A stretch of DNA of 64,000 nt from Trichormus sp. NMC-1 (lineage in GTDB: Bacteria; Cyanobacteriota; Cyanobacteriia; Cyanobacteriales; Nostocaceae): positions 739,781 through 803,780 of the forward strand of contig NZ_LZQD01000002.1 in NCBI RefSeq assembly GCF_001858025.1. The letters are read 5' to 3'. Position 1 is the stretch's first letter. Each line of letters opens with the position of its first letter. The position numbers and the translations under genes were made by a program. The notes beneath the pieces are model-generated. The model was not told the origin of the DNA. It made no database searches and saw nothing but the letters and a program-made list of their open reading frames with translations. Shown in pieces: positions 9,253 through 19,092 of this stretch.

Positions 9253-9942
9253 TTAGTTAGCAAAGGTGCGGCGACGACGAACCATTACCATGCCACTGGC
9301 GACTAAACCAAGACCTACCAAAGAGGCTGGTTCGGGAACTCTAGCAGGAGGAGGTGCAGGAGGAGTGTAGAGATTTACGTAGCTATCACTTCCACCATCT
9401 CCAGTTCCATTTATTGGCAAACTACCAACGTGGAGACCTACCTTTAAGCTACCATTGTTTAGGGCTGCCAAAATATTATCATAGACACCAGTAAACTTAA
9501 CACCCAATTGTTCGCCTACTTGTACTGATTTGTTGTTTCCTCCGGTTGTTCCGCCGCCAAAAGTTGTTCCATCCCATCCTGAGATCTTATTGCTTTGGGA
9601 TAAATTTTGAGTATTTGCGGCAAAATTAACATTACCAACGTTACCAACGTTTAGCTGCATACCAGATAGAAGACCAGACACTGTAGGGTCAACGCTGAAA
9701 GCAAATTGCTTAATGGCATTTTGACCAGAAGTATTGTTTAAGAATTTGAACAGAACTGTACCGTCATTATTATTGGTGAAATTAAAAGATAAGCCTGAGG
9801 CAAAAGCATCACCAACTGTGTCACCAGATTCGATGTTACCAAAACCAAAGTTAGTAGTAGTGGCGGAAGCTGGCATAGCTATTGCCGCGATGGTGATTCC
9901 GGTAACGGCTGCAAGTGCTGTAGCAATGGATGCTAATTTCAT
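9253..9942 (-). CDS. PEP-CTERM sorting domain protein
   Basis: A 229-residue exported protein. It has a signal peptide (MKLASIATALAAVTGITIAA ending near PASA), a Gly/Asn/Thr-rich beta-structured middle, and a C-terminal PEP-CTERM tripartite signal: VPEPAS, the hydrophobic stretch LVGLGLVASGMVMV, and the basic RRRR cluster. PEP-CTERM proteins are processed by an exosortase and delivered to the cell surface or matrix, often in exopolysaccharide producers. The passenger domain is not one I can name. No exosortase gene is present here. The gene is monocistronic, with about 370 bp upstream before grxC on the other strand. Confidence 0.85.
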   Translation of the reverse strand: MKLASIATALAAVTGITIAAIAMPASATTTNFGFGNIESGDTVGDAFASGLSFNFTNNNDGTVLFKFLNNTSGQNAIKQFAFSVDPTVSGLLSGMQLNVGNVGNVNFAANTQNLSQSNKISGWDGTTFGGGTTGGNNKSVQVGEQLGVKFTGVYDNILAALNNGSLKVGLHVGSLPINGTGDGGSDSYVNLYTPPAPPPARVPEPASLVGLGLVASGMVMVRRRRTFAN

Positions 9943-10310
9943 AAATGTAAATCTCTAAGTGTAAATTTTTTTTAAGTGTTTCTATACTATCAATAGTACA
10001 AGGACTAAATTAAGAATGTAAATTGGGTTACGGTTTAATTCATATTATCTTCATCTTATAGATAATTACAGTGAATTTGGTGTAAAGATATAAAGATTTT
10101 ATACATAACGTGAATTTGCTGACTGGTGTCAGGGACACTACGCAGATACACACTACCCAGTTCAAAATAAATTTTGCTAACTTTAGCTTTAAAGTGCCAA
10201 CTTTTCATCAGCTTCCTTTCCTACAGAACGCTACCGCGAACTGCTAAGTGACAGGTTCCTTGCTGTTTAAGCTAAAATTGAACAGTATTTTGATCTAAGT
10301 TAAAAATATT
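9943..10310. other. Intergenic region between divergent genes
   Basis: About 370 bp separate the PEP-CTERM gene (-) and grxC (+). The sequence is AT-rich and must contain both promoters, but I cannot assign -35/-10 boxes with confidence. No repeat or RNA gene is recognisable. Confidence 0.4.
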
Positions 10311-10580
10311 ATGACTGCAAAAGTAGAAATTTACACTTGGAGTACTTGCCCATTTTGCATCCGTGCTAAAAGCTTGCTGAAGAACAAAGAAGTTGATTTC
10401 ATCGAATACAGCATTGATGGAGATGAAAACGCACGGAATAAAATGGCTCAAAGGGCAAATGGTAGACGCTCTCTGCCACAAATTTTTATCAATGATGATC
10501 ATATTGGTGGTTGTGACGATATTCACGCTTTAGACAGTCAAGGCAAGTTAGATGAACTGCTCGCTGCTGATAGCATTTAA
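10311..10580 (+). CDS. grxC: Glutaredoxin 3
   Basis: A dithiol glutaredoxin of 89 residues that reduces protein and mixed disulfides using glutathione. The active site is CPFC at about 13-16 (WSTCPFCIRAKSLL). The cis-proline motif SLPQIFI (about 59-65) and the glutathione-binding GGCDDIHAL (about 71-79) are intact. It lies about 110 bp upstream of gshB on the same strand, a grxC-gshB pairing common in cyanobacteria and likely an operon linking glutathione synthesis and use. Confidence 0.95.
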   Translation: MTAKVEIYTWSTCPFCIRAKSLLKNKEVDFIEYSIDGDENARNKMAQRANGRRSLPQIFINDDHIGGCDDIHALDSQGKLDELLAADSI

Positions 10581-10687
10581 AGCAAATCCACAGAAGTAAT
10601 CTCAGGGACTAGAAGTTTAGCTTCTACGTCAATCAGTGAGATCATCTAAATTGACCCATTACATTCTTGGTGATTGAGGTAAAGAGG

Positions 10688-11677
10688 GTGAAACTGGCTT
10701 TTATTATAGATCCCATCCATCAGCTTGATCCATGCCATGACACAAGTGTTGCTCTCATGGAAGCCGCGCAAATTTTAGGTCATGAAGTTTGGATAACTCA
10801 AGCTAACCTACTGAATGTTGTGGATAGCAAAGCTTGGGCTGTGCTACAGCAGGTAGAACTTGTACCAGTGAAGTTGGTAGGGGGACGTTGGATAGCAGCA
10901 AATCCTTGGTATAAGTTAAGTTCTAGGGTCTTAACTTCCTTAGAATCAATGGATGCTGTATTTATGCGGACAGATCCACCCGTCAACGATTCCTACCTGT
11001 ATGCGACTTACATTTTGGATTACGTTGACCCAAATAAAACCCTGGTGATTAACAGTCCTAGTGGTATCCGAAGTGCAAATGAGAAAATGTATGCCCTTCA
11101 GTTCACCGAATGCATTCCTGAAACGATTGTCAGTGCTGACAAGGAAGTTATCCGCTCCTTTGTGGAAGCCAAGGGAGCAACTGTTCTCAAACCACTAGGT
11201 AACAAAGCTGGGGAGGGGATTTTATTTTTGCAATCAGGCGATCGCAATTTCAATTCTATCGTCGAACTTAGTACTCTCCAAGGTCGAGTACCTGTGATGG
11301 TACAAAACTATTTACCAGCAGCTAAAGAGGGAGACAAGCGGATTATTTTGCTCAATGGTGAACCTATTGGGGCGCTCAATCGCCTTTCCAATGGCAGTGA
11401 TTTTCGCAATAATATGGCCACAGGCGGTACTGTGGCTCAAACCCAAATTACCCCCTCAGAGCAGAAAATTTGCGCCGTTTTAGCCGACCAACTCCGTCAA
11501 GATGGTTTAATTTTTGTCGGTATTGACGTGATTGGTGGCTACTTGACGGAAGTAAACGTTACCAGTCCCACGGGAATTCGTGAGATTGACCGTTTAGATG
11601 GAACACATCTTGGTCATCAGGTTATTGAATGGGTTGAGCAGAAGCTAAACAACCCAAGTTATGCAGTTTCTAGTTGA
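10688..11677 (+). CDS. gshB: Glutathione synthetase
   Basis: An ATP-grasp ligase that joins gamma-glutamylcysteine and glycine. I prefer the GTG at 10688 (VKLAFIIDPIHQLDP), because AAAGAGG lies about 5 bases upstream and the family begins with this strand. The frame is open from another GTG at 10667. Recognisable parts are MRTDPPVNDSYLYATYILD (N-terminal substrate domain), TVLKPLGNKAGEGILFL (ATP-grasp lysine and glycine loop) and VNVTSPTGIREIDRL near the C-terminus (metal and glycine site). Length is normal for the family. It follows grxC and is convergent with ftsZ. Confidence 0.95.
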   Translation: MKLAFIIDPIHQLDPCHDTSVALMEAAQILGHEVWITQANLLNVVDSKAWAVLQQVELVPVKLVGGRWIAANPWYKLSSRVLTSLESMDAVFMRTDPPVNDSYLYATYILDYVDPNKTLVINSPSGIRSANEKMYALQFTECIPETIVSADKEVIRSFVEAKGATVLKPLGNKAGEGILFLQSGDRNFNSIVELSTLQGRVPVMVQNYLPAAKEGDKRIILLNGEPIGALNRLSNGSDFRNNMATGGTVAQTQITPSEQKICAVLADQLRQDGLIFVGIDVIGGYLTEVNVTSPTGIREIDRLDGTHLGHQVIEWVEQKLNNPSYAVSS

Positions 11678-12081
11678 GGCAGGGAAAAAGGTAATTGGTA
11701 ATTGGTAAACTACTGACCAGGAATTTTAGATTTTAGATTTTAGATTTTAGATTAAAAAAAATTTGGTATAGGTTCCCCGTCCTCTACTGACGGCAAAATA
11801 CTCGCTGCGCTGCGTACGCTTCGCTAACGTAAATCCCAAATCCAAAATTTTCAAGCTCTACACTTGAAGGTGGAGTCAATCCAAAATCCAAAATCGTAAA
11901 TCCAAAATCGAGTGACCAGTCGCCTTTGCCCTAACAAGCAACTACCGATAAAATTTTGGGGTAGCAACCGTATTGCTGACCCCTCCTTGGTGAAATAAAC
12001 CCTAAAACTAGCAAATTGTATACAGCACTCAACCGCAACTGAGACTGCAAATTTAATCTAAAATCTCAAATCCACAATCAG
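11678..12081. repeat. Intergenic repeats: ATTTTAG heptamers and CCAAAATC-type repeats
   Basis: Between convergent gshB and ftsZ. At 11723-11753 the heptamer ATTTTAG is repeated about four times. At 11825-11910 'aaatccaaaat' units recur around 'caagctctacacttgaaggtggagtc'. Heptanucleotide tandem repeats (STRR) are typical of heterocystous cyanobacteria. No gene is seen. Confidence 0.65.
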
Positions 12082-13368
12082 TTAATTTTTGGGTGGTGTG
12101 CGTCGTCGTTGGAGAAAATCAGGAATATCTAATGCGGGTTTCTCTTTAGGCTCTGGAATTGGGTTGGGTTGATTAACAGTTGGTTGTGGTGTAGGTTTTC
12201 TAGTATTGGTGGGAGTGACTATTCTTGTATTAACCACATTTTGTTGTGGTGCCACCTGGATTTCGCCTGTAAACCCAGTCGCAATCACAGTAATTCTGAC
12301 TTCTCCTTGCAGTCTGTCATCAATTACTGCGCCAAAAATAATATTAGCGTTGGGATCAACTACTTCATAGATGGTTTCAGCAGCCGCATTGACTTCATGT
12401 AAAGTCAGGTCACTTCCCCCAGTGATATTGAAGACAACTCCTCTAGCTCCTTCTATAGAACATTCTAACAAAGGTGAAGAAATGGCGGCGATCGCAGCTT
12501 CTCTAGCTCTAGATTTGCCAGAACTCACACCAATGCCCATCAATGCTGATCCTGCATCTGCCATAACTGCTCGCACATCGGCAAAGTCAACGTTGACTAA
12601 CCCAGGAATCGTAATGATATCAGAAATACCTTGTACCCCTTGACGCAACACATCATCAGCATAGCGAAAAGCTTCTTGTACAGGCGTTTGTTCAGGAATC
12701 ACCTCCAACAGCTTATTATTGGGAATAATTATCAGGGTATCCACCCGACTTTTCAAGCCTTCAATTCCTTGCTCGGCTTGGCTAGTGCGTCGCCGTCCCT
12801 CGAATACAAATGGACGTGTTACCACACCGACAGTAAGAGCGCCCATTTCTTTCGCCACTTCTGCCACAATTGGTGCTGCACCCGTACCAGTTCCACCGCC
12901 CATACCAGCGGTGATAAACACTAGGTCTGCACCTTCTAAAGCCGTAGCAATCTCATCACGAGATTCCTCTGCTGCCTTTTGACCAATAGCAGGATTACCT
13001 CCTGCACCTAAACCCCTTGTTAGTTTCTGTCCAATTTGCAACCGACTAGGAGCGCCAGCTAAGGTAAGAGCTTGGGCATCGGTGTTAATTGACCAAAATT
13101 CCACCCCAGAGACATCAGACTCTATCATGCGGTTAACAGCATTGCCACCGCCACCACCGACACCAATCACTTTAATGTTGGCGACTCGTCCGGGAACAAT
13201 TTCACCAATGCGGCTATTTTCAGTAATTTTCTTACTATCGTGATTTTGTCCGTAGTTCAACCCAGAACTATTAAAGGGATTGTTGGCGTTAACTGCTAAA
13301 GAGAAACCTGGCTGTCCGACAGATTGCGAATTTTTATAGGTAAGCTCTTGGTTATTATCGAGTGTCAT
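12082..13368 (-). CDS. ftsZ: Cell division protein FtsZ
   Basis: The tubulin-like GTPase that forms the Z ring. It has 428 residues. An N-terminal extension of about 60 residues, typical of filamentous cyanobacteria, precedes the core starting [19 protein letters not shown]. The tubulin signature [10 protein letters not shown] is at 157-166, and the T7 synergy loop NVDFADVR is present. A Pro/Thr/Gln-rich linker (about 375-410) leads to the conserved C-terminal peptide IPDFLQRRR that binds FtsA/ZipN/SepF-type partners. It lies downstream of ftsQ on the same strand, but 995 bp separate them, so it probably has its own promoters. Confidence 0.97.
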   Translation of the reverse strand: MTLDNNQELTYKNSQSVGQPGFSLAVNANNPFNSSGLNYGQNHDSKKITENSRIGEIVPGRVANIKVIGVGGGGGNAVNRMIESDVSGVEFWSINTDAQALTLAGAPSRLQIGQKLTRGLGAGGNPAIGQKAAEESRDEIATALEGADLVFITAGMGGGTGTGAAPIVAEVAKEMGALTVGVVTRPFVFEGRRRTSQAEQGIEGLKSRVDTLIIIPNNKLLEVIPEQTPVQEAFRYADDVLRQGVQGISDIITIPGLVNVDFADVRAVMADAGSALMGIGVSSGKSRAREAAIAAISSPLLECSIEGARGVVFNITGGSDLTLHEVNAAAETIYEVVDPNANIIFGAVIDDRLQGEVRITVIATGFTGEIQVAPQQNVVNTRIVTPTNTRKPTPQPTVNQPNPIPEPKEKPALDIPDFLQRRRTPPKN

Positions 13369-14363
13369 TGGATTTTTGAAAGGTAGATAAACGACTTTTT
13401 CCGGTGTTATTCACCTAAGAGTCAACTATAGTTTGACCATGCCATAGATTGTGGCAGTGTTTTTTATTGTTCTCAACACGAACAACCCTAACCGGATTGG
13501 ACGTGCGATAATTAGCTATGAGATAAGCTTTAAACATAGGCTATCGCACCACTAAATTCTAGAGAAGTATACTTATTTTGTCCGACAATTGGTCTATACA
13601 AATTGATCTAGACATCAATGTCTTCAATGATATGTTGCTAATCTGTCCCGGTATGCTTTTGGTATGCCCAATATCCTTCCCCTATTTTTGCTAAAAGTTT
13701 TATTTTGTGAGCATTTTTACAACTATCGTCGATCCTTCCGTATCATTTACTAGAAAATATCTTAAATAATTGTATAATTTGAACTCTTTATAGTGTAAAA
13801 TACCTTTAAAATCCACTCTGTTTAATTTTGGAGTTGATTCCCCTAAAGAGTTTAAAGTAGTTCTTATACACCTTAGCAGAGTAAAAGCAACTCCACACCC
13901 CGAATTTTCACAAGACGATAGAACTTGTAAAAATGCTTTGCGGACAATCTTCTCTGCGTTAATCACATAATCAATAGATTTCACCATTAGAGATGGTTGC
14001 AGCTTTAGACACAAACCTTGCTTAATCAGTAGCGGTCATCAACCAGGAGAGCCAGATACGCTCTGCTACTCAAGAGAAGTTACGGCACAGAAAAGTCTGA
14101 ACTCATGTCACAGGAGCAACACATACAGAAATTCAGGCGGTATTTCCCCCCGACCGCCTTTAATTTCGAGAAACCCGATGTTAGGCTAACAACTGAGTAT
14201 CTGTTCATCTCAAATGAGTTTCTATCATTTATCCTGTCATTTTAATAAAACTTAATGCTAATTTTTGTTTTGGTGGCGAAAACACTACAATTAACTCATA
14301 TCTTGATCACTAGAAAACTTGTTTATTTCCCAAGGCTGGTTGAAGCAAACAGATCTAATGTTC
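13369..14363. other. Long ftsQ-ftsZ intergenic region with inverted repeats
   Basis: 995 bp without a convincing gene; the 104-codon frame at 13700-14014 (-) has no recognisable family or ribosome site. An 8-bp inverted repeat, GTGCGATA (13503-13510) and TATCGCAC (13542-13549), lies about 135-180 bp upstream of the ftsZ start and could be an operator. A hairpin AGGCGGT...ACCGCCT is at 14135-14159. Transcription start sites for ftsZ are expected here. Confidence 0.45.
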
Positions 14364-15281
14364 TTAGGGGTCTTGAGACTTAATATTGGTTTTTTGGTTC
14401 ACTTGTACTGATGGAAAATCGGGATTTTTGAGATCAATATACTCTATTTGACCAGGATTAAATTTTGCAGGTAAATGTCGCATTTGCACAAGTAGCTTGA
14501 TCTGATCAGGTAATTGGGTACTAGGTACGCCGAGATGCACATTTCCTAGTTCTGTTTTCAAAATCAAATTGGTGGGATTTTGGTAATCAATTTCCGTGAC
14601 TTTTACAGAACTTTGGCTGAGAGCTTGATAAAGTTGAGTCCAGTAGGGGCGGTACTGTTGTGGTGAGCCAATAACTTTGAGACTAGGTAGTTTGCCAGTG
14701 GGATTAAGTGAAGTGTATTTTGCTAAAGGCATCCAAACCCCATAAGCATCTATTAAGCCCCAATTATCCTGTTTGTTGGCAGTACTGGTATTTCGTAGAC
14801 AGTTCTGTGGCTGTTCTCCAGGAGACTTTTCGGAGGATTGAGGGTTACTGCTACAATCAATCGTTTTTTGCTGTTTGCTCGTTTGTGCTATTGCTACTGG
14901 TAGTCGTTGTTGAATTTCGATAATTAACCCAGGAGGAAACAAACGCCGACTGACGGTGGCTTGAGCAATAGTTGGTTGTTGCTGCAAAGATTGTGCGATC
15001 GCATTTGGTTTGATCCGCCACAAAGACTGAGGATAGGATAACACCAACAGTGACCGAATAGTTCGCTCTGAAAATTGCTGGTTGCCCGATCTCATCACTA
15101 TTTGTGCAGGAGCCTTTAGTACCCACATTGGTTGGATTATTGCCCATACTAATCCGCTTGCCAGACCACAAGCTGCAAAAGTTCGCCAAATAGTCTGAAT
15201 AATTTTTATTTGCCGTTGCTGACGTAATTTCTTACGACGGTGGGCTAAATCCCTGCGGGAAACTGAGATCATGCCAGCCAT
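14364..15281 (-). CDS. ftsQ: Cell division protein FtsQ (POTRA domain)
   Basis: A 305-residue bitopic divisome protein linking early and late division proteins. It has a basic cytoplasmic tail (RRKKLRQQRQIK), one transmembrane helix (about 32-52), a POTRA domain (about 55-125, including RTIRSLLVLSYPQSLWRIKP and ATVSRRLFPPGLIIEIQQRLPVA), a Ser/Gln-rich insert (about 130-170), and the FtsQ beta domain with WGLIDAYGVWMPL. It may start at the first ATG or three codons later (MISVSRRDL). The position upstream of ftsZ is the standard cyanobacterial order. Confidence 0.9.
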   Translation of the reverse strand: MAGMISVSRRDLAHRRKKLRQQRQIKIIQTIWRTFAACGLASGLVWAIIQPMWVLKAPAQIVMRSGNQQFSERTIRSLLVLSYPQSLWRIKPNAIAQSLQQQPTIAQATVSRRLFPPGLIIEIQQRLPVAIAQTSKQQKTIDCSSNPQSSEKSPGEQPQNCLRNTSTANKQDNWGLIDAYGVWMPLAKYTSLNPTGKLPSLKVIGSPQQYRPYWTQLYQALSQSSVKVTEIDYQNPTNLILKTELGNVHLGVPSTQLPDQIKLLVQMRHLPAKFNPGQIEYIDLKNPDFPSVQVNQKTNIKSQDP

Positions 15282-15501
15282 TCAAACTCCTTTTTGGTTT
15301 TAGTCTAATTCATTAGATACATTCTTCTGATCAATTAATTTATCAGAAAGATACCTAAAAACCTTTGAGAATATGGCAAGCTCAGGTAACTATCTTGAAC
15401 CCAAAGGAGATTAGAAAATGGCATCAACCTCAAGCACTGACTTGAGAGTTGATTGCAGAGCTATGAATTTATAAATTTAAAACTCAAAACTATTTCCTAA
15501 C

Positions 15502-15867
15502 TTACCATTCCAAGGAGCTATCGCTTGGGAAAACATCATGAGTGTTTTTGGGTGGAGTATTTTCGGGAATAGCTTCTACTGGCAAATTCACCAAAAAGGC
15601 TTTGAGTCGCATCCGTTCAATATAAGGCCAACCACCCTCAGACTGAATATCTTTCAGCAGTGAGTAGAGTCTCTGACGGTTATCAGGTAAGCTATCTTGA
15701 AACATTCCATCTCGAATATCTCTATGTAATTGCTCTAACTGTCGCAGCAGAGCCAGTAGAGCTATCACATCACCGTGACAGGTTTTTGCTGCATCGTCTA
15801 CCGCTGTAGCAATTACTTGTAACTTACTAGAAATTTTCTCTAATTCAGAATTTTTATCGCTGCTCAT
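15502..15867 (-). CDS. Conserved hypothetical protein near ftsQ
   Basis: A 121-residue soluble protein starting MSSDKNSELEKISSKLQVIA at 15867; the frame is open to 15900, but the inner ATG starts the helical, gene-like part. The product is mostly helical (LALLRQLEQLHRDIRDGMFQ, LYSLLKDIQSEGGWPYIERM) and has an acidic Pro-rich tail. I do not recognise a functional family. It lies about 220 bp upstream of ftsQ on the same strand, so co-expression is possible. Confidence 0.7.
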   Translation of the reverse strand: MSSDKNSELEKISSKLQVIATAVDDAAKTCHGDVIALLALLRQLEQLHRDIRDGMFQDSLPDNRQRLYSLLKDIQSEGGWPYIERMRLKAFLVNLPVEAIPENTPPKNTHDVFPSDSSLEW

Positions 15868-15989
15868 GTAAATCTCTCCGTGCATACAAGGTAAACTCAA
15901 ATTTACCGAAGATTGTGATTTTTTAATTGTTTATAGAGGGTTTTAGCTTTACCTATCTCCGCTAAATACAGCTTTCTTGAGTGCTTTCG

Positions 15990-16250
15990 TTAGGTTAAAC
16001 TAAAGCCCAATCGAGATGGGAAAGGTAATTGCGATGCCTCCAGAGAAGAGATCGCTTCTAAAACAGAGGAGGTAAGTGTAACACAGCCTCTAGTGAAGCT
16101 AACTGGGATCAACAAGTTCTTATTTCCAACTGGAGTGCTTTGATTTTGAGTTAAGAAAAATCGTATGATCTGATCCAGAAATTGAGAAGAATTCTGTAGC
16201 TTGCTTCCCGGCAGCGGTTCCTGAACTGCTGATAGCGTGGCGTTAGCCAT
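15990..16250 (-). CDS. Small hypothetical protein divergent from psbO
   Basis: An 86-residue frame (MANATLSAVQEPLPGSKLQN...) divergent from psbO, 59 bp from its start. Composition is ordinary and no domain is visible. A start so close to psbO makes overlapping promoters likely if the gene is real. It could equally be an open frame in the psbO upstream region. Confidence 0.35.
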   Translation of the reverse strand: MANATLSAVQEPLPGSKLQNSSQFLDQIIRFFLTQNQSTPVGNKNLLIPVSFTRGCVTLTSSVLEAISSLEASQLPFPSRLGFSLT

Positions 16251-16309
16251 ACTCCTGTATTCTTTTTGTAGACAACTTTAGATATTAATTTTTGACATTG
16301 AGGTTGACC

Positions 16310-17143
16310 ATGAGGTATCGCGCTTTAATTGTGGCTTTCTTGGCTTTATGTTTAGGGCTAATCACTGCTTGTAGTGATGCTCCCGCTTCGAGTGGTAAAG
16401 ATCTACTTACCTACGAACAAATTCGAGGTACTGGCTTGGCTAACAAATGTCCTCAACTGACAGAAACAAGCCGTGGTTCCATTGGACTGGATGGCAGCCA
16501 GTCCTACACCATCAAAGAGCTTTGCTTAGAACCAACAAATTTCTTTGTCAAAGAAGAACCCGCTAACAAACGCCTAGAGGCAGAATTCGTTCCTGGTCGC
16601 TTATTGACTAGGTACACATCTACCATTGACCAAGTACAAGGCAACCTAAAAATCAATTCCGACAATAGCTTGACCTTTGTAGAATCAGACGGTCTTGACT
16701 TCCAAGCCATCACTGTTAAACTTCCTGGTGGTGAACTAGTTCCTTTCCTGTTTACCATTAAAAACTTGGTTGCTCAAACACAACCAAATTCGACCAGTAT
16801 TAACACTTCTACCGACTTTGAAGGTACTTTTAAGGTTCCTTCCTATCGTGGTGCTGCTTTCCTAGATCCTAAAGGTCGTGGTGTGGTTTCTGGTTACGAT
16901 AATGCTGTGGCTCTTCCCGCTCAAGCGGATGATGAAGAATTAACTCGTACTAACGTTAAACGTGCAGAAATCCTAAGTGGCAAAATTTCTTTACGAGTAG
17001 CTAAAGTAGATAGCGCTAGTGGCGAAATAGCTGGTACGTTCGAGAGTGAACAGCCATCGGACACAGATTTAGGTGCTGGTGAGCCTAAAGAAGTGAAGAT
17101 TCGCGGTTTATTCTACGGTCGTGTTGAAGGTAATCGCGTCTAA
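16310..17143 (+). CDS. psbO: Photosystem II manganese-stabilising protein PsbO
   Basis: The 33-kDa lumenal extrinsic protein that stabilises the Mn4CaO5 cluster. I choose the ATG at 16310 (MRYRALIVAFLALCLGLITA), which has GAGG 6-7 bases upstream; earlier TTG codons at 16292 and after only lengthen the signal peptide. The signal ends in a lipobox-like LITAC. The mature part contains LTYEQIRGTGLANKCPQL, the conserved disulfide cysteines (KCPQ and LCLEP), and YRGAAFLDPKGRGVVSGYDN. Length is normal. A strong terminator follows at 17226. Confidence 0.97.
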   Translation: MRYRALIVAFLALCLGLITACSDAPASSGKDLLTYEQIRGTGLANKCPQLTETSRGSIGLDGSQSYTIKELCLEPTNFFVKEEPANKRLEAEFVPGRLLTRYTSTIDQVQGNLKINSDNSLTFVESDGLDFQAITVKLPGGELVPFLFTIKNLVAQTQPNSTSINTSTDFEGTFKVPSYRGAAFLDPKGRGVVSGYDNAVALPAQADDEELTRTNVKRAEILSGKISLRVAKVDSASGEIAGTFESEQPSDTDLGAGEPKEVKIRGLFYGRVEGNRV

Positions 17144-17225
17144 ATCCTCTTGTTGACAAGATTGCTATCGTGCGGGATATCGGTTTTCCCCGTATTGTCC
17201 GACTGAAGTAAATGTATTAGTTAAT

Positions 17226-17268
17226 CAGATGCCTCCTGTTTTTTCAGGGAGCATCTGGTTTTTTTTCA
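17226..17268 (+). terminator. Rho-independent terminator of psbO
   Basis: CAGATGC-CTCCTG and CAGGGA-GCATCTG form a 13-bp, slightly imperfect stem with a T6 loop, followed by eight T. It lies about 80 bp after the psbO stop. Confidence 0.9.
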
Positions 17269-17792
17269 GGGGGCTGGTAACAGTTGTCTTATGCCCAATC
17301 TCGTTTATTCACTGAGAAAATAAACGTAAATTATATTTTTTATGTAAAGATTATGTGAATTTAAGAAAATTAAATACGCAATATCACTAATGGGCAACTT
17401 TTACAGACCGAAAACAAGAAAGAATACTCTGATCAAATACTTATAAGTAAACCTCATATTGAATTTGTTAAATTAAGTACGATCTCCGTTTGACATTCGA
17501 GCGGTAATTGTATATTTTGATTCTATGGTAATTGTTTTATAAGCTACAACATAGACCAGACTCGTTTGAATAAAAAACAAACATATCAATTTCGCTAAAA
17601 ATTAGGCTGGACTCTGAATCTACTGATGGAATGCTTTTTAGCAAAAAGTTCTGACTGCCATAGGGTTTTGTGGGTTCGGCAAGAACGATTTTAGTCTAGT
17701 TCCCGGTGCGATAGATGCACTCATCGCAGGCATCGGAGCGCAATTGAACAGCGATTACTCAACTCAATTATTTGCTTAATACCCAATGTGCC
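17269..17792. other. sigF upstream region
   Basis: About 520 bp of AT-rich sequence between the psbO terminator and sigF. Nothing is recognised as a gene or RNA. Promoter elements for sigF must lie here but cannot be assigned by eye. Confidence 0.4.
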
Positions 17793-18569
17793 ATGCATAC
17801 TACAGCCACAAACGAACTAAAACATAAGATTTCCCTGTTATTGCGAGAGTATGAGCAAAATCCCTCAGAACGCATTCGCAATCAACTAGTGAAACTAAAT
17901 TTTGGATTAGTGAGAAAAGAAGCTCACTACTGGATCAATCAATGCAATGAAGGCTATGACGATTTGATCCAGGTAGGCTGCTTAGGTTTAATTAGAGCGA
18001 TTGAAAGATTTGAACTTTCTAAAGGACACGCCTTTAGTTCTTATGCAATGCCATATATTCGCGGGGAAATTCAACACTATTTGCGAGATAAAGGTGTGAC
18101 TATGCGAATACCCCGACGGTGGTTGGCACTGCAACAGCAAGCCATCGGAGTTTCCCGTTCTTTGCGCGAAAAATATAACCGCCAACCAACTGATTCAGAA
18201 TTAGCCGCAGCACTAGAAATTTCTGTGAGTGAATGGCAAGAGATTAAATTAGCATGGGTCAACCGCTCTCCTCTGAGTTTGGATGTACCAATACAAGATG
18301 GAGAAGAAGGGGCTACTTCTTTGGGTGAATTGGTTCCTGATCCTCATTACCGCAGCTTTCAACTAGCTCAAGAAGACCAAATGCGTCTGCAACAAGCATT
18401 AGTCCAGCTAGAGAACCGCACCCGCGAAGTTTTAGAATGCGTATTTTTGCAGGATTTGACACAGAAGCAAGTGGCAGCACATTTGGGTATTAGCGTGGTT
18501 ACGGTGTCTCGTAGAGTCAAAAAAGGACTGGATTTATTGAAAAATCTGATGGGTGCAGCAGAAGATTAA
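17793..18569 (+). CDS. sigF: Group 3 RNA polymerase sigma factor SigF
   Basis: An alternative sigma factor of 258 residues from the ATG at 17793 (MHTTATNELKHKISLLLREY). It shows region 2 (LVRKEAHYWINQCNEGYDDLIQVG, GLIRAIERFELSKGHAFSSY, AMPYIRGEIQHYLRDKG), region 3 (ALQQQAIGVSRSLREKYNRQ) and region 4 with a helix-turn-helix (LTQKQVAAHLGISVVTVSRR). It has no long N-terminal region 1.1, which places it in group 3. In Anabaena PCC 7120 sigF lies next to psbO, as here. SigF homologues control pilus and motility or surface genes in other cyanobacteria. The downstream PilP-like lipoprotein would fit that role, but this is inference. Confidence 0.88.
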   Translation: MHTTATNELKHKISLLLREYEQNPSERIRNQLVKLNFGLVRKEAHYWINQCNEGYDDLIQVGCLGLIRAIERFELSKGHAFSSYAMPYIRGEIQHYLRDKGVTMRIPRRWLALQQQAIGVSRSLREKYNRQPTDSELAAALEISVSEWQEIKLAWVNRSPLSLDVPIQDGEEGATSLGELVPDPHYRSFQLAQEDQMRLQQALVQLENRTREVLECVFLQDLTQKQVAAHLGISVVTVSRRVKKGLDLLKNLMGAAED

Positions 18570-18571
18570 CA

Positions 18572-18618
18572 AATCAAAATTCACATCAAAATTCAAATCA
18601 AAATTCAAATCAAATTTT
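18572..18618. repeat. 12-bp tandem repeat CAAAATTCAAAT
   Basis: About four units of CAAAATTCAAAT (first unit CAAAATTCACAT) directly after the sigF stop codon. No hairpin forms; it is a simple tandem repeat. Confidence 0.8.
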
Positions 18619-18745
18619 TGCTTATTCGCAGCAGGTTCCCATAGTGAAGAGGGTTGTATCAATTCACTTAATTAAAACTACATATAGCAGATTGCAGATC
18701 AATGAGGTACACAATCAAAATTGAAACCTAGACAGCAAGCCAGTT

Positions 18746-18800
18746 TTACTCCTGACTCCTGTACGGGCGTATTGCAATACGCCCCTACTCCTGACTCCTG
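18746..18800. repeat. Hairpin repeat in CTCCTGA heptamers
   Basis: Contains the same 20-bp palindrome as 5412-5455 (GGGCGTATTGCAATACGCCC), with 'ctcctgactcctgtac' on the left and 'ctactcctgactcctg' on the right. The heptamer array appears split by the palindrome. Confidence 0.75.
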
Positions 18801-19092
18801 AATTCTGCTGTATGAATCTCCTTCCACGTAAGAGCGTCTGTCCATTTGTATCCACCTTAAAGTGAAACGTTATTATGGGTACTGCTGCCGTAAAGGATAC
18901 ATTCGCAGATTCAAACTCTTGAATTTCCGATCAACTAACTCAAACTGTAGTTATGCTGGACTGACAGTGTTAAAAAGAACCCTAAAAGTGTAAAAATGTA
19001 GGCTATAAAGAAAACAGACTTCGCCTTTAATACCAATTTTGGGCGTGCTGATTTCCACAAGTAAACGTTCCTATAGCTTTCGAGAACAGCTA

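Noticed and set aside
13700..14014. 104-codon - strand frame between ftsQ and ftsZ
   Set aside because: No recognisable family, no ribosome site, composition like the surrounding intergenic DNA.
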